Source: Brevibacterium permense (GTDB taxonomy: Bacteria; Actinomycetota; Actinomycetes; Actinomycetales; Brevibacteriaceae). Taken from it: 64,000 nucleotides of DNA. Below, in pieces: positions 63,874 through 64,000 of this stretch (position 1 is its first letter; each line of letters begins with the position of its first letter). Location: assembly GCF_025506275.1 (NCBI RefSeq), contig NZ_QYCP01000095.1, positions 230,004-294,003 on the forward strand. The letters run 5' to 3'. The notes beneath the pieces were generated by a model. It was not told where the DNA came from. It did no database searches and saw only the letters and a program-made list of their open reading frames with translations. Position numbers and translations under genes: made by a program.

Positions 63874-63922
63874 CGGGGGCGCAGCAACCCCGCGCCAGGT
63901 AGCAGAGCCCCCATCAGGTAGC
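63863..63922. repeat. 60-nt extragenic palindrome (copy 2)
   Basis: This copy matches the 37651-37710 element at 50 of 60 positions and has the same length. Its ends, CTACCTGACGGGGGC and GCCCCCATCAGGTAG, still pair over 15 bp with one wobble, but the centre has decayed. It overlaps the last codons of the GNAT gene. Confidence 0.7.
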
Positions 63923-63960
63923 AACAAACACGGGCATCACACCCACACGTGAATACAGTA

Positions 63961-63990
63961 ATGGCCCCGCCCAAAACTGGACGAGGCCAT
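63961..63990 (-). terminator. Terminator of a gene beyond the right edge
   Basis: On the minus strand ATGGCCTCGTCC pairs with GGGCGGGGCCAT (12 bp, two wobbles) around a 6-nt AGTTTT loop. It suggests a minus-strand gene ending just outside the window. Confidence 0.5.
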
Positions 63991-64000
63991 CACCCCAAAA

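Overview
The window is about 64 kb of high-GC DNA from an actinobacterium (Actinomycetota). Lineage-restricted families such as DUF501, DUF3017, DUF3039, DUF2017, DUF6350 and an Rv0909-type protein all occur. The order mfd / mazG / eno / ftsB / DUF501 / ppx, the pth / rplY / prs / glmU block, purN / purH / DUF3017, and clpS / DUF2017 / MBL / rph / rdgB next to pncB all match the actinobacterial core map known from Mycobacterium tuberculosis. A Brevibacterium-like member of the Micrococcales is my best guess; that is inference from the proteins, not from a search.

Region 1 (1 to about 14.4 kb) looks accessory. It has long AT-richer intergenic stretches and no housekeeping genes. It holds two catabolic clusters. 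The first has a GntP-type sugar-acid permease, an AldO/ALO-type FAD oxidase, an AcoR-like regulator without the sigma-54 contact loop, and a tartrate/D-malate dehydrogenase-type enzyme. Two near-identical TGTnCC-N5-GGnACA dyads sit on either side of the regulator gene. The second is a RpiR regulator divergent from an AbgT-type transporter, a CocE/NonD serine hydrolase and a gamma-glutamyltransferase-fold hydrolase that has lost residues which bind glutamate in true GGTs. The region ends at a tRNA-like 3' remnant enclosed by short direct repeats.

Region 2 (14.4 to 37 kb) is core chromosome: a HxlR/NmrA pair, ndh with a Rex-type operator, a mycosin-like secreted protease, ppx, DUF501, ftsB, a DUF559-type gene inserted between ftsB and eno, eno, a tyrosine phosphatase, mazG, csbD, mfd, an arylsulfotransferase lipoprotein, a rhomboid protease, pth, rplY, an alpha/beta hydrolase, prs, glmU and tRNA-Gln. 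Genome maintenance, translation, NAD redox and PRPP/UDP-GlcNAc supply dominate.

Region 3 (37 to 54 kb) holds a small membrane protein, pcrA, an Rv0909-type small protein, the purN-purH-DUF3017 operon, three membrane or anchored proteins of unknown role, and a five-gene peptide ABC transporter plus amidase operon. Region 4 (54 to 64 kb) holds rdgB, rph, an Rv1339-like MBL hydrolase, DUF2017, clpS, pncB, a DEAD/DEAH helicase with DUF3039, a flavin reductase, gdhA and a GNAT acetyltransferase.

Many core genes have a TAnnnT -10 element 6 or 7 nt upstream of the start codon and no Shine-Dalgarno sequence, which indicates leaderless transcripts. Most convergent junctions carry long, near-perfect hairpins. 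One 60-nt extragenic palindrome occurs twice, about 26 kb apart.
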